39,203 nt of DNA from Colwellia sp. (GTDB taxonomy: Bacteria; Pseudomonadota; Gammaproteobacteria; Enterobacterales; Alteromonadaceae), in assembly GCA_022969175.1 (NCBI GenBank), contig JALJPB010000040.1, forward strand, positions 1 through 39,203. The letters run 5' to 3'. The position numbers and the translations under genes are program-made. Shown here in pieces: positions 8,392-16,671 of the stretch (its first letter is position 1; every line of letters starts with the position of its first letter). The notes under the pieces were generated by a model, which had not been told where the DNA came from, made no database searches, and saw nothing but the letters and a program-made list of their open reading frames with translations.

Positions 8392-9246
8392 ATGACAGAA
8401 ACTCAGGTGAATTCAGGTACTTTATACATTGTTGCAACGCCAATAGGTAATTTAGGTGACATTAGTCAACGGGCAATAGATATTTTATCGCAAGTAGATA
8501 TTATTGCTTGTGAGGATACTCGTCATACTCAGCGATTATTATCAGCGTTTGCAATTAAAAATAAAACCATGTCATTGCATGATCATAATGAACGGCAACG
8601 CCAAGATCAAATTGCTGCAATGTTGCAAGAAGGAAAAAGCATTGCTTTAGTATCAGATGCGGGCACGCCTTTAATTAGCGATCCCGGCTTTCATTTGGTA
8701 CGTCATTGTCGGCAGCTAGGCTTATCAGTAAGCCCTATTCCTGGTGCTTGTGCCGCTATTGCTGCATTGTCTGCAGCAGGTTTGCCTACAGACAGATTTA
8801 CTTTTGAAGGTTTTTTGCCTTCAAAGTCTGGGGCAAGACAAGCCAAACTTACTGAACTTAATGAAGAAACTCGTACTATGGTGTTTTATGACGCACCCCG
8901 CCGTGCAATAGATACCATCGGTGATATCGTAAAAACCTTAGGTGGTGAACGTTATGTGGTAATTGCTAGAGAGTTAACAAAAACTTTTGAAACTATACAT
9001 TCGGACACTGCAGAAAATTTGTTGGCATGGCTTGCCAAAGATCCTAATCAACTCAAAGGTGAGATGGTCTTGATATTAGAAGGCCATAAAGTAGTAAAAG
9101 ATGAAATACCATCACAAGTTATTGAGACCTTAAAATTATTAGTTGATGAACTTCCTCCTAAAAAAGCTTGTGCAATTGCAGCCAATATCTATGGTGTTAA
9201 AAAGAATGCTCTTTATGAAATTGCCTTAGAATTAAAGAAAGTATGA
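8392..9246 (+). CDS. rsmI: 16S rRNA (cytidine(1402)-2'-O)-methyltransferase
   Basis: A 284-residue SAM-dependent methyltransferase of the tetrapyrrole-methylase fold. The signature LYIVATPIGNLGDISQRAI (about 11-29) is followed by ACEDTRHTQRLL, LVSDAGTPLISDPG and PGACAAIAALSAAGLP, all diagnostic of RsmI. With RsmH it makes the doubly methylated C1402 of the decoding centre. It is divergent from lpoA, the standard gammaproteobacterial arrangement, with a 104-base shared promoter region. No RNase P RNA gene follows, although rnpB lies near rsmI in some relatives. Length is normal. Confidence 0.96.
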   Translation: MTETQVNSGTLYIVATPIGNLGDISQRAIDILSQVDIIACEDTRHTQRLLSAFAIKNKTMSLHDHNERQRQDQIAAMLQEGKSIALVSDAGTPLISDPGFHLVRHCRQLGLSVSPIPGACAAIAALSAAGLPTDRFTFEGFLPSKSGARQAKLTELNEETRTMVFYDAPRRAIDTIGDIVKTLGGERYVVIARELTKTFETIHSDTAENLLAWLAKDPNQLKGEMVLILEGHKVVKDEIPSQVIETLKLLVDELPPKKACAIAANIYGVKKNALYEIALELKKV

Positions 9247-9655
9247 TAATGGCTCTAAATTAATAATGATGTTTTTTTATTTAATAATTAAGATGTATTA
9301 TAACAATTATTGAAGCGGCTTGATGATTAGTACTGCATAAAAGCCGTTCAATAAAGTTATTAGATACCAAGTAGTTAAAATAGAGAGTAAACACTGAAGA
9401 TACTGTTACCTCACTTTTTGCAATGGCAAAACAGTAACCTTGAGGTGTTTATATCAGAGAAGATATTTATAATTTTTAATGATTAAATTGCTAAATAAGA
9501 AATTATCCTCCCACTATATTGTCATTTATGTTGAATGATGCGCCTTTTCTTGGTCAAATGACGCCCTAATAGCTCAATAGTAATTTAAATTAGGCGACTT
9601 CTCAGTGTATAAACTGAAGTTAGATTGCCTTTAACGAGAAAGTTAACCCCGATCC
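9247..9655. other. Gene-free region between rsmI and oleA with hairpins
   Basis: No gene seen in 409 bases. There are several inverted repeats. TGAAGCGGCTT (9311-9321) faces AAGCCGTTCA (9341-9350), one bulged base. A compact set at 9389-9450 includes TTTTGC-AATG-GCAAAA (9416-9431), TACTGTT (9401-9407) against AACAGTA (9430-9436), and ACCTCA (9408-9413) against TGAGGT (9441-9446); some of these exclude each other. ACTTCTCAGT (9597-9606) faces ACTGAAGT (9613-9620) close to oleA. The first may terminate rsmI; the others may be part of the oleA leader or operator. No known regulator site was recognised. Confidence 0.4.
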
Positions 9656-10705
9656 ATGAAATATACCCGCGTTTTTATTAATAGCATAGCGTATGAGCTA
9701 GCGCCTGAAGTAGTCACAAGTCATGCACTAGAATCTAGATTAGCTCCTTTGTATCAAAAGTACCGTATACCTATGGGACAGCTTGCCGCATTAACAGGTA
9801 TAGAAGAGCGTCGCTGGTGGCCAAAAGAACATATATTATCTGATGGTGCATTAGCTGCTGCTGAAAAAGTCATTGATGAAACAGGAATTTCTGTTGGTGA
9901 TTTAGGCGCGGTTGTTTATACCGGCGTTTGTCGTGATCAACACGAACCAGCCACAGCTTGCCGTATTGCTGCTAAATTAGGGGTATTGAAAAACACCGCC
10001 ATTTACGATATTTCAAATGCTTGTTTAGGGGTCTTGTCAGGGATTTTAGATATCGCCAATCGTATTGAGTTAGGACAAATTAAAGCGGGTTTAGTCGTTT
10101 CTTGTGAATCAGCTCGTCATATCGTTGATGTGACTATTGATGATATGTTGGCAGAACCTACTATGCAAAATTACGCGCAGTCATTAGCAACGTTAACAGG
10201 TGGCAGTGGTGCGGTAGCTATTTTATTAACAGACGGCAGTTTAGATTTAAACACTGAGCGCAACCATCAATTATTAGGGGCGAGTCATTTATCTGCTCCT
10301 GAGCATAATGGTTTATGTCAGTGGGGTCTTAAAGAAGTTGGTCCTCAGTTGTTTCGTGAATTTATGCGCACTGATGCAGTGACATTACTCAAAGAAGGTG
10401 TCTCGTTAGCAAAAGATACTTGGGAACACTTTCTAGAGCAACGCGAATGGATGATCGAGCAAGTTGATAAAGTAATATGTCATCAAGTAGGCGCAGCAAA
10501 CCAAAAACAAGTGCTGACCGCGCTTGAAATTCCTGTAGAAAAAGAATTTCCGAGTTATAAACTTCTAGGTAATATGGGTACCGTTTCTTTACCGGTAACC
10601 GCTGCAATGGCGCATGACCAAGGCTTTTTGAAAAAGGGCGATAATGTAAGTTTTTTAGGCATAGGTAGTGGCCTAAATTGCATGATGTTAGGGCTTAAGT
10701 GGTAA
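9656..10705 (+). CDS. oleA: OleA: acyl-CoA head-to-head condensing thiolase
   Basis: OleA joins two fatty acyl-CoAs by non-decarboxylative Claisen condensation to a 2-alkyl-3-ketoacid, the first step of long-chain olefin synthesis. The 349-residue thiolase-fold protein has the nucleophile C123 in SNACLGVLSG, the family-specific glutamate E97 in DQHEPAT, H276 in CHQVGAANQ and N306 in LGNMGTV, corresponding to C143, E117, H285 and N315 of Xanthomonas OleA. FabH-type ketoacyl synthases are similar, but HEPAT and the operon exclude that reading. The start MKYTRVFINSIAYEL is as in related OleA proteins. It leads a five-gene unit. Confidence 0.96.
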   Translation: MKYTRVFINSIAYELAPEVVTSHALESRLAPLYQKYRIPMGQLAALTGIEERRWWPKEHILSDGALAAAEKVIDETGISVGDLGAVVYTGVCRDQHEPATACRIAAKLGVLKNTAIYDISNACLGVLSGILDIANRIELGQIKAGLVVSCESARHIVDVTIDDMLAEPTMQNYAQSLATLTGGSGAVAILLTDGSLDLNTERNHQLLGASHLSAPEHNGLCQWGLKEVGPQLFREFMRTDAVTLLKEGVSLAKDTWEHFLEQREWMIEQVDKVICHQVGAANQKQVLTALEIPVEKEFPSYKLLGNMGTVSLPVTAAMAHDQGFLKKGDNVSFLGIGSGLNCMMLGLKW

Positions 10706-10770
10706 GTTAGTACTTACATCTAACGCTTGACTTATTTTACATGCATTTTAATTCAATACAGGGCAGCACA

Positions 10771-11679
10771 ATGTCGGATCAAAACTTAGCGACTTTATTT
10801 CCTTTTAAACGTAATTTTCTTGATAGAAATGGCCAGAAATATCATTATGTTAATGAAGGAAGTGGTGAACCGGTCATTATGGTTCATGGCAATCCCAGTT
10901 GGTCGTTTTATTATCGTAATCTAGTGAAAACCTTGAGCGCAACTCATCAATGTATTGTGCCAGATCATATTGGTTGTGGTTTATCTGATAAGCCAGGTGA
11001 TGAAGATTACGATTATACTTTAGCTAACCGTATTGATGATCTTGACGCATTGCTTGAAAACTTAAATATTGACAAAAACATTACCCTAGTGGTACACGAC
11101 TGGGGCGGTATGATCGGTATGGGCTATGCGGCACGTCACCCAGATCGTATTAAAAAATTAGTGATATTAAATACAGCTGCTTTTCATTTGCCTGAAAATA
11201 AATCATTACCTTTACCGTTAGCCGTTGGTCGAAATACCATGTTAGGCACTATATTAGTTCGTGGCTTTAATGCCTTTTCTAGTATTGCCTCCATTATTGG
11301 GGTAAAACGCAAAGCGATGACAAAAGAGATTCGCCAAGCCTATGTTGCGCCTTTTAATTCATGGAAAAATCGTATTTCAACCCTGCGCTTTATTCAAGAT
11401 ATTCCATTAAAGCCTCACGACAGAAATTATCAACTTGTTAGTGACATCGAAAATAGCTTACCCCAGTTTACCAAGGTACCTATGATGATTTGTTGGGGTC
11501 TAAAAGACTTTGTTTTTGATAAACATTTTTTAGCTATTTGGCAAGAAAAATTCCCACAAGCACAGGTGCATGCCTTCGATGATTGTGGTCATTATATTTT
11601 AGAAGATGCCAGTGATGAAGTCGTACCATTAATAACTAACTTTATTAACCAAGAGCATGTCAAGGTAAGTAATGACTAA
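10771..11679 (+). CDS. oleB: OleB: beta-lactone decarboxylase (alpha/beta hydrolase)
   Basis: OleB resembles haloalkane dehalogenases and converts the beta-lactone made by OleC into a cis-olefin plus CO2. The start at 10771 ([10 protein letters not shown], 302 residues, AGGG upstream) is preferred; an ATG at 10741 would add ten residues without a ribosome-binding site. In this numbering the oxyanion motif HGNPSWSF begins at H39, the nucleophile is D110 in [10 protein letters not shown], and the general-base histidine is about H274 in [10 protein letters not shown]. The gene overlaps oleC by 8 bases. In some bacteria oleB and oleC are fused; here they are separate. Confidence 0.94.
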   Translation: MSDQNLATLFPFKRNFLDRNGQKYHYVNEGSGEPVIMVHGNPSWSFYYRNLVKTLSATHQCIVPDHIGCGLSDKPGDEDYDYTLANRIDDLDALLENLNIDKNITLVVHDWGGMIGMGYAARHPDRIKKLVILNTAAFHLPENKSLPLPLAVGRNTMLGTILVRGFNAFSSIASIIGVKRKAMTKEIRQAYVAPFNSWKNRISTLRFIQDIPLKPHDRNYQLVSDIENSLPQFTKVPMMICWGLKDFVFDKHFLAIWQEKFPQAQVHAFDDCGHYILEDASDEVVPLITNFINQEHVKVSND

Positions 11680-13417
11680 GGTAAGTGGTGTGACAGATAG
11701 CCGTATCAGTACTGCTAATTTGACTCGCCATCTACAACAAGCAGCTATTGAATTACCCCTCTCACTCGCCGTTGCCGTTCAAAAGTCTCGCCGCCAAGCT
11801 TTTTCATTGTCGAAAACTCTGAGTTACCATGAAATTAATTTTTTCGATTTAAATAGGCAAAGTGATGAAATTGCTTTTGCACTTAATCAATATGGCATTA
11901 AACGTGGCATGAAAACCGTGCTAATGGTCACGCCGAGTATTGAATTTTTTGCCTTAACTTTTGCCTTATTTAAAGCCGGTATTGTGCCAATATTGGTAGA
12001 CCCTGGTATGGGCGTAAAAAACCTCAAACAATGTTTTGCCGAGTCTTCTCCCGATGCTTTTATCGGTATCCCAAAAGCTCATATTGCCCGTAAACTTTTT
12101 GGTTGGGGAAAATCGAGTATTAAGTTTTTACTTACCGTGGGCGGTTCTAGTTTATTTGGCGGCATCAGCCTTGATAAATTATTAAAAACTACCAAGATCA
12201 CTGACCAGCCATATCCAATGGTTAAATTGGCTGAGAATGAAATGGCCGCGATACTTTTTACCAGTGGCAGTACTGGGGTGCCAAAAGGTGTTGTTTATAG
12301 TCATAAGATGTTTGAAGCACAAATTAACGCTTTAAAAAATGATTATGGCATTGTTGCCGGAGAGCGCGACTTAGCCACATTCCCCCTGTTTTCATTATTT
12401 GGTCCGGCGTTAGGCATGGCTTCCATTATTCCTGATATGGATGCTAGTAAACCGATCACAGCTAATCCTGATTATATCTTTGCCGCTATTGAAAAATATC
12501 AATGTAGCAACTTATTCGCTAACCCAGCATTAATTGAGGTGCTTGGACAAGCGGCACTTAAAACGGATAAGTGTAGGCAGTATAAACTACCGAGTTTAAA
12601 ACGAGTGATATCAGCGGGTGCCCCTGCGACGCTACCTTCAATTGAATGTTTCAGTAAAATGCTTATTGATGATGTTGAAGTATTAAACTCCTATGGTGCT
12701 ACGGAATCACTTCCGCTAACTAAAATTGGCAGTAAAGCATTGTTAACCACTACTAGGGTTACTGATAATGGTGGTGGAATTTGTGTCGGTTTAGCCATTA
12801 AAGGTGTCGAGATTAAAATTATTGCTATCACAGAAGAAGATATTGTTAGCTGGTGTGATGATTTAGCCTTGCCTGTTAATACCATTGGCGAAATTGTCGT
12901 TAAAGGCGATATGGTCAGTCAATCTTATTACCAACGCCCTAGTGCAACAGCACAGGCTAAGATTGTCGATACTGATGATGACGCTCAAAGCGTTTATCGC
13001 CACCGTATGGGGGATTTAGGTTATCTTGATGATAATGGACAGTTATGGATGTGCGGCCGTAAAGCACATCGAGTTGAAGCTTCTGGTACTATTTTTTTCT
13101 CTATCCCTTGCGAACGTATTTTTAATACTCATAAGTTAGTTAAGCGCAGTGCCCTAGTCGGCGTGGACGTTGGGGGCATTATCAAACCTTTATTGTGTAT
13201 TGAACTCAATAAAAATGCAGGAGTTAATAGTAATAAAGCTCAGAGAAAACTGTTTAACGAACTTAAAGATATCGGTAGCATGAATCAACAAAGTAAGCCT
13301 ATTGTTGATTTTTTAATTCATCCTGATTTTCCCGTGGATATACGCCATAATGCTAAAATCTATAGAGAAAAATTAGCGGTGTGGGCGCAAAAAAAAATCA
13401 TGGCTGAGACTCGATAA
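11672..13417 (+). CDS. oleC: OleC: beta-lactone synthetase (ANL superfamily)
   Basis: OleC uses ATP to close a 2-alkyl-3-hydroxyacid to a beta-lactone. The 581-residue adenylate-forming enzyme has the phosphate-binding loop [13 protein letters not shown] (about 194-206), an aromatic/adenine motif at LNSYGATES, and the hinge region near [19 protein letters not shown]. The substrate and lactone activity are inferred from its place between oleB and oleD and from length; by itself it would be annotated an acyl-CoA ligase. The start lies inside oleB (8-base overlap), and oleD begins one base after the stop, so translation is probably coupled. Confidence 0.94.
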   Translation: MTKVSGVTDSRISTANLTRHLQQAAIELPLSLAVAVQKSRRQAFSLSKTLSYHEINFFDLNRQSDEIAFALNQYGIKRGMKTVLMVTPSIEFFALTFALFKAGIVPILVDPGMGVKNLKQCFAESSPDAFIGIPKAHIARKLFGWGKSSIKFLLTVGGSSLFGGISLDKLLKTTKITDQPYPMVKLAENEMAAILFTSGSTGVPKGVVYSHKMFEAQINALKNDYGIVAGERDLATFPLFSLFGPALGMASIIPDMDASKPITANPDYIFAAIEKYQCSNLFANPALIEVLGQAALKTDKCRQYKLPSLKRVISAGAPATLPSIECFSKMLIDDVEVLNSYGATESLPLTKIGSKALLTTTRVTDNGGGICVGLAIKGVEIKIIAITEEDIVSWCDDLALPVNTIGEIVVKGDMVSQSYYQRPSATAQAKIVDTDDDAQSVYRHRMGDLGYLDDNGQLWMCGRKAHRVEASGTIFFSIPCERIFNTHKLVKRSALVGVDVGGIIKPLLCIELNKNAGVNSNKAQRKLFNELKDIGSMNQQSKPIVDFLIHPDFPVDIRHNAKIYREKLAVWAQKKIMAETR

Positions 13418-13418
13418 T

Positions 13419-14483
13419 ATGACCGCAACTATCTTGCCAAACCCTAAACAATTAAAAGCGCTGATTGAGTTATCAACTAGTGCTGAACATGTCTTTGTCA
13501 CCGGTGCGGGGGGCTTTTTAGGTAAAGCCATTTGCAAAATGCTACGCTCTGTTGATATCAAGGTTACCGGCTTTGCTCGGGGCAATTATCCTGAACTTGA
13601 GCTGATGGGCGTTGAGATGATACCAGGTGATATCTGTGATTTTAATACGCTAAAAACTGCTATGCAGGGTTGTGACTTGGTTTTTCATGTTGCCTCAAAA
13701 GCAGGCGTTTGGGGCAGTAAAAGTGATTACTATCGGCCCAACGTCGATGGGGCGAAAAATATCATCCAAGCTTGTAATACTCTGAACATTAAACACCTAG
13801 TCTATACAAGTACGCCTAGTGTTACCTTTGACGGTATTGATGAAGCCGGTATTGATGAAACTCAACCTTACGCCAAAACTTTCCTCAATTATTATGGTGA
13901 GTCTAAAGCTCTGGCAGAGCAAATGATACTTAGTGCTAATAGTGGACAATTGAAAACAGTTGCACTAAGACCTCACTTAATCTGGGGACCTGAAGATCCG
14001 CATTTAGTACCAAGAGTCATTGAAAGAGCAAAAAAAGGGCGATTAAAGTTATTGGGTAAAACAGATAAATTGGTTGATACTATTTATGTTGATAATGCTG
14101 CATACGCCCATATTTTAGCTGGTGTGAATATAGGTCGAGATAATGCTGAATGTGCAGGTAAAAGCTACTTTATTAGTAATGACCAACCAATCACTATGGC
14201 AACTATGCTCAATAATATTTTGGCCTGCGTAGATTTACCACCAGTAACCAAGCGAATTCCTACTTCTTTAGCTTATGGTGTCGGGGCTTTGTTAGAATGG
14301 AGTTATCACCTTATCGATAAAAAAGAAGAGCCGATGATGACACGCTTTGTTGCTCGTCAATTATCAACCAGCCATTATTTTAATATTGATGCGGCAAAAA
14401 AGGATTTAGGTTATCAGCCTTTAGTTAGTATTGAACAAGGTATGAAGGCGCTTAAAGCCTCACTTTTAGAACAAAAGAATTAG
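13419..14483 (+). CDS. oleD: OleD: NADPH-dependent 2-alkyl-3-ketoacid reductase
   Basis: OleD reduces the OleA product to the 2-alkyl-3-hydroxyacid used by OleC. The 354-residue extended short-chain dehydrogenase has the dinucleotide loop TGAGGFLG (about 28-35), DLVFHVASKAGVWG, and the catalytic pair Y159-x3-K163 (YGESK) with a preceding TSTPSV serine region. The family includes 3-beta-hydroxysteroid dehydrogenases, which it resembles closely; the operon decides. OleB, OleC and OleD form one large assembly in studied species. The start is 1 base after oleC. Confidence 0.95.
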   Translation: MTATILPNPKQLKALIELSTSAEHVFVTGAGGFLGKAICKMLRSVDIKVTGFARGNYPELELMGVEMIPGDICDFNTLKTAMQGCDLVFHVASKAGVWGSKSDYYRPNVDGAKNIIQACNTLNIKHLVYTSTPSVTFDGIDEAGIDETQPYAKTFLNYYGESKALAEQMILSANSGQLKTVALRPHLIWGPEDPHLVPRVIERAKKGRLKLLGKTDKLVDTIYVDNAAYAHILAGVNIGRDNAECAGKSYFISNDQPITMATMLNNILACVDLPPVTKRIPTSLAYGVGALLEWSYHLIDKKEEPMMTRFVARQLSTSHYFNIDAAKKDLGYQPLVSIEQGMKALKASLLEQKN

Positions 14484-14518
14484 CCCAAAAAGAATCAACA
14501 TAAAAAATAGAAAAGCTC

Positions 14519-14920
14519 ATGAGTAAAATTTACCATCATCCCGTACAGATTTATTATGAAGATACCGACCATTCAGGTGTGGTTTATCACCCTAATTTCC
14601 TCAAATATTTTGAACGTGCTCGCGAGCATGTTATCAACAGTGACCGTCTTGCTAAATTATGGGCTGAAAAAGGTTTAGGTTTTGCCGTTTATAAAGCCAA
14701 TATGATCTTTCAAGATGGTGTTGAATTTGCAGAAGTTTGTGATATTCGTACCTCTTTCAAACTTGATGGCAAATACAAAACTTTGTGGCGACAAGAAGTT
14801 TGGCGACCCAATGCGAAAAAACCCGCTGTTATTGGTGATATAGAAATGGTCTGCTTAGATAAAGAAAAACGATTACAACCTATCCCTGATGAAATATTAG
14901 CGCCAATGCTTGAAGGGTAA
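14519..14920 (+). CDS. Hotdog-fold acyl-CoA thioesterase (YbgC/4HBT type)
   Basis: A 133-residue single hotdog domain. The signature QIYYEDTDHSGVVYHPNFLKYFERARE carries the catalytic Asp17 in the 4-hydroxybenzoyl-CoA thioesterase/YbgC pattern. It should hydrolyse acyl-CoA or acyl-ACP; the substrate cannot be read from sequence. It starts 36 bases after oleD on the same strand and so probably belongs to the ole unit. It may tune the acyl-CoA pool for OleA or clear stalled thioesters (inference). True YbgC usually sits with tolQRAB, which is not the case here. A degraded copy of its last 119 bases lies at 16346-16464. Confidence 0.88.
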   Translation: MSKIYHHPVQIYYEDTDHSGVVYHPNFLKYFERAREHVINSDRLAKLWAEKGLGFAVYKANMIFQDGVEFAEVCDIRTSFKLDGKYKTLWRQEVWRPNAKKPAVIGDIEMVCLDKEKRLQPIPDEILAPMLEG

Positions 14921-15004
14921 GTCAATGATTTTGCATGACAAGTTCCACAATAGGGAGAATGAAGTTTACTGGTTATTCACCACGGTCTCTATTATAAAAA
15001 ACGA

Positions 15005-16231
15005 CTAAAAGAAATATCTCATGCCTAATTGTATTTGACGCTCTATCAGGTCTTCAGGCTGTTGTTGGCTAATTCGTGACGGTCTGTTTGAATTAATCCA
15101 ATTATATTCAGAGTGAAAAAAGGTATGTTTATTCAGTTGATAAGTATAATTTATTGTCATCGCATCGCCTTTTTCATTATTGTTATCAAAAGAGATGGTG
15201 TCATTATCATCAACAGAAAATTTTTCAACTCTAGCCGTTAGCCGGTGCTGTTCAAGTTTTTTAGACACCATAATAAAAAAACTGTCATATTTATTGTTAA
15301 CTAAGTCTTTTTCACCGCTAGTGGTTTGCATTAAGGTATCACCTTTAACGTATTGGGTGATTACTTCAACCTCTCTAGGAAGGGATATTTTCCAACCCAA
15401 ATGAAAGAATTTTGTTCGCCAGGCCCATTGAACATTCTCAACAACTTTAGGGTCTGCACGGTTGTCATAATAGCCGATTAATAGTTTGCTGCGATTATGC
15501 CATGTCCATTGAGTATTAATATGAATGCCAATGTGGTCGTCTAATTCTAAAAAGACATTAGAGTCTTCTGGTACAAAACCAATGTGAGAATTAGGTAGTG
15601 CTTGATTTTCTTGCCTCAATGTTTGCCGGCTACTCATCGTCCAACCGTGCCAAGCTAGCACTGCTCCTGCCGGGTCATTAGCTTGGAAAGCTGCAATATT
15701 AATTGAAAAGTCATGTTCACTTTTAGACGTTCGGCCTAATTTAGTTAAGGTGAAGTCTAATCCCTGATGACGTAATTCTTCGGCTAACCAACTGTTAATC
15801 GTGTCATAACTCAAGGTGTAGGGCGATGCCCACCCAGTAACAACATTTGTCATTGATATTTTTGGATAGATAAAGCCGAGGCGAGATTTAAATCGGTAGC
15901 CACTTTCATTCGGTAAGCTTTTGTACTGAATATAATATTCTGAAAGACCTATAGCATCTTTAACACCGTCTAAATAGCCGTTGGCAATAACATGTGCGCT
16001 AAAATTTCCCGTACTTAATTGATAACTAACAGCTGTTTGTGCCACTGAGACGGAATTACCGTCATTAAATCGAAATTTGCCATAACCGCCAATTAAATAA
16101 CTATCGATGCCATCAGTAGTCACATATCTGATATCGATAAGGCCTTGAATTTTTTGTTCTACCGCCAAAGAACTAAATGAAAGCCAGAAGACACCGGCAA
16201 AAAATAGTTTAATCATCCTGTAAAAAAACAT
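15005..16231 (-). CDS. Outer-membrane beta-barrel protein, unknown function
   Basis: Not assigned to a named family. The 408-residue protein has a signal peptide (hydrophobic stretch to LAVEQ, about residue 25), many alternating amphipathic strands rich in aromatic and charged residues, and a C-terminal Phe (MRYFF), the recognition mark for the BAM complex. This describes a porin-like barrel. Two starts are possible, ATG 16231 and ATG 16216 (MIKLFFAGVFWL); each has a G-rich triplet touching it, so neither is clearly better. The gene is on the strand opposite to its neighbours and is flanked by direct repeats of the thioesterase 3' end, which suggests that it arrived after the flanking order was set. 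Confidence 0.72.
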   Translation of the reverse strand: MFFYRMIKLFFAGVFWLSFSSLAVEQKIQGLIDIRYVTTDGIDSYLIGGYGKFRFNDGNSVSVAQTAVSYQLSTGNFSAHVIANGYLDGVKDAIGLSEYYIQYKSLPNESGYRFKSRLGFIYPKISMTNVVTGWASPYTLSYDTINSWLAEELRHQGLDFTLTKLGRTSKSEHDFSINIAAFQANDPAGAVLAWHGWTMSSRQTLRQENQALPNSHIGFVPEDSNVFLELDDHIGIHINTQWTWHNRSKLLIGYYDNRADPKVVENVQWAWRTKFFHLGWKISLPREVEVITQYVKGDTLMQTTSGEKDLVNNKYDSFFIMVSKKLEQHRLTARVEKFSVDDNDTISFDNNNEKGDAMTINYTYQLNKHTFFHSEYNWINSNRPSRISQQQPEDLIERQIQLGMRYFF

Positions 16232-16345
16232 CCTTTATTCAGCTAATTTGTCAGGTTTTAATTCAGTTATCAAATAGTTTACTGCTTAAGCTTAGCCCTA
16301 TTTATAAAGGGTTTCCAATTTTATGGCTAATTGTCATGGGCAGGG

Positions 16346-16464
16346 GGCGACGTCTTAATTCAAAAAATGGTAGTTATTGAAGATAAAGAGATGGTCTGCT
16401 TAGATAAAGAAAAAAGATTACGACCTATCCTGATGAAATATTGTCGCCCATGTTGCTAGGATAA
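16346..16464 (+). pseudogene. Degraded copy of the 3' end of the thioesterase gene
   Basis: This stretch aligns base by base with 14802-14920, the last 119 bases of the thioesterase gene. It starts with the shared GGCGAC. Bases 16391-16414 are identical to 14846-14869 over 24 positions, and both copies continue with GATTAC, ACCTATCC and TGATGAAATATT. One-base length changes and substitutions break the frame. It is in the same orientation as the intact gene, with the beta-barrel gene between the two copies. It is either a relic of a tandem duplication or the second arm of an insertion that duplicated its target. Confidence 0.85.
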
Positions 16465-16481
16465 AACATCACATTTTTAAG

Positions 16482-16531
16482 TGTCTCAGTTTTGCGACAC
16501 TTTACTTTTATTTTGTATCAATAGTGATACA
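16482..16531. promoter_or_regulatory. Two operator-like palindromes, candidate activator sites
   Basis: Site 1 is TGTCTCAGTTTTGCGACA (16482-16499) and site 2 is TGTATCAATAGTGATACA (16514-16531). They agree at 12 of 18 positions, pattern TGT-x-TCA-x-T-xx-TG-xx-ACA, and start 32 bases apart, about three helical turns. They lie some 110-140 bases upstream of the sigma-54 promoter, the usual place for binding of an enhancer-type activator. Site 1, as AAGTGTC-N10-GACACTT, could instead be a terminator stem for an upstream unit. Confidence 0.6.
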
Positions 16532-16616
16532 TCAACCCGCCAGTTAAAAAATCAAATTTATAAACCTGTCTAGAAAAGTGTTTGTTTTTCAATTTGTTAT
16601 CGTGTTTTTTAGAATG

Positions 16617-16633
16617 TTGGCTCAATCATTGCG
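16617..16633 (+). promoter_or_regulatory. Sigma-54 (-24/-12) promoter for the efflux operon
   Basis: TTGGCTCAATCATTGCG has GG at 16619-16620 and GC at 16631-16632 with exactly 10 bases between. It matches the consensus YTGGCACGRNNNTTGCW at all but three of its defined positions. A transcription start near 16644 would give a leader of about 28 bases before the ATG at 16672. The same operon region encodes a sigma-54 activator. The -12 element lies in an imperfect 12/13-bp inverted repeat (CTCAATCATTGC at 16621-16632 against GCAATGAATTGAG at 16653-16665). Confidence 0.8.
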
Positions 16634-16671
16634 TTATACAACGTATAGAAAAGCAATGAATTGAGAAAATA

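Noticed and set aside
8288-8443. Longer LpoA with 52 extra N-terminal residues
   Set aside because: It would overlap divergent rsmI and place a lipoprotein signal peptide inside the protein.
9247-9655. Possible RNase P RNA gene downstream of rsmI
   Set aside because: In some gammaproteobacteria rnpB lies near rsmI, but no conserved RNase P core such as GAGGAAAGTCC is found here.
16479-16502. AAGTGTC-N10-GACACTT read only as a terminator
   Set aside because: No good T run follows directly, and its likeness to the palindrome 32 bases further on fits a protein-binding site better; the terminator reading remains a minor option.
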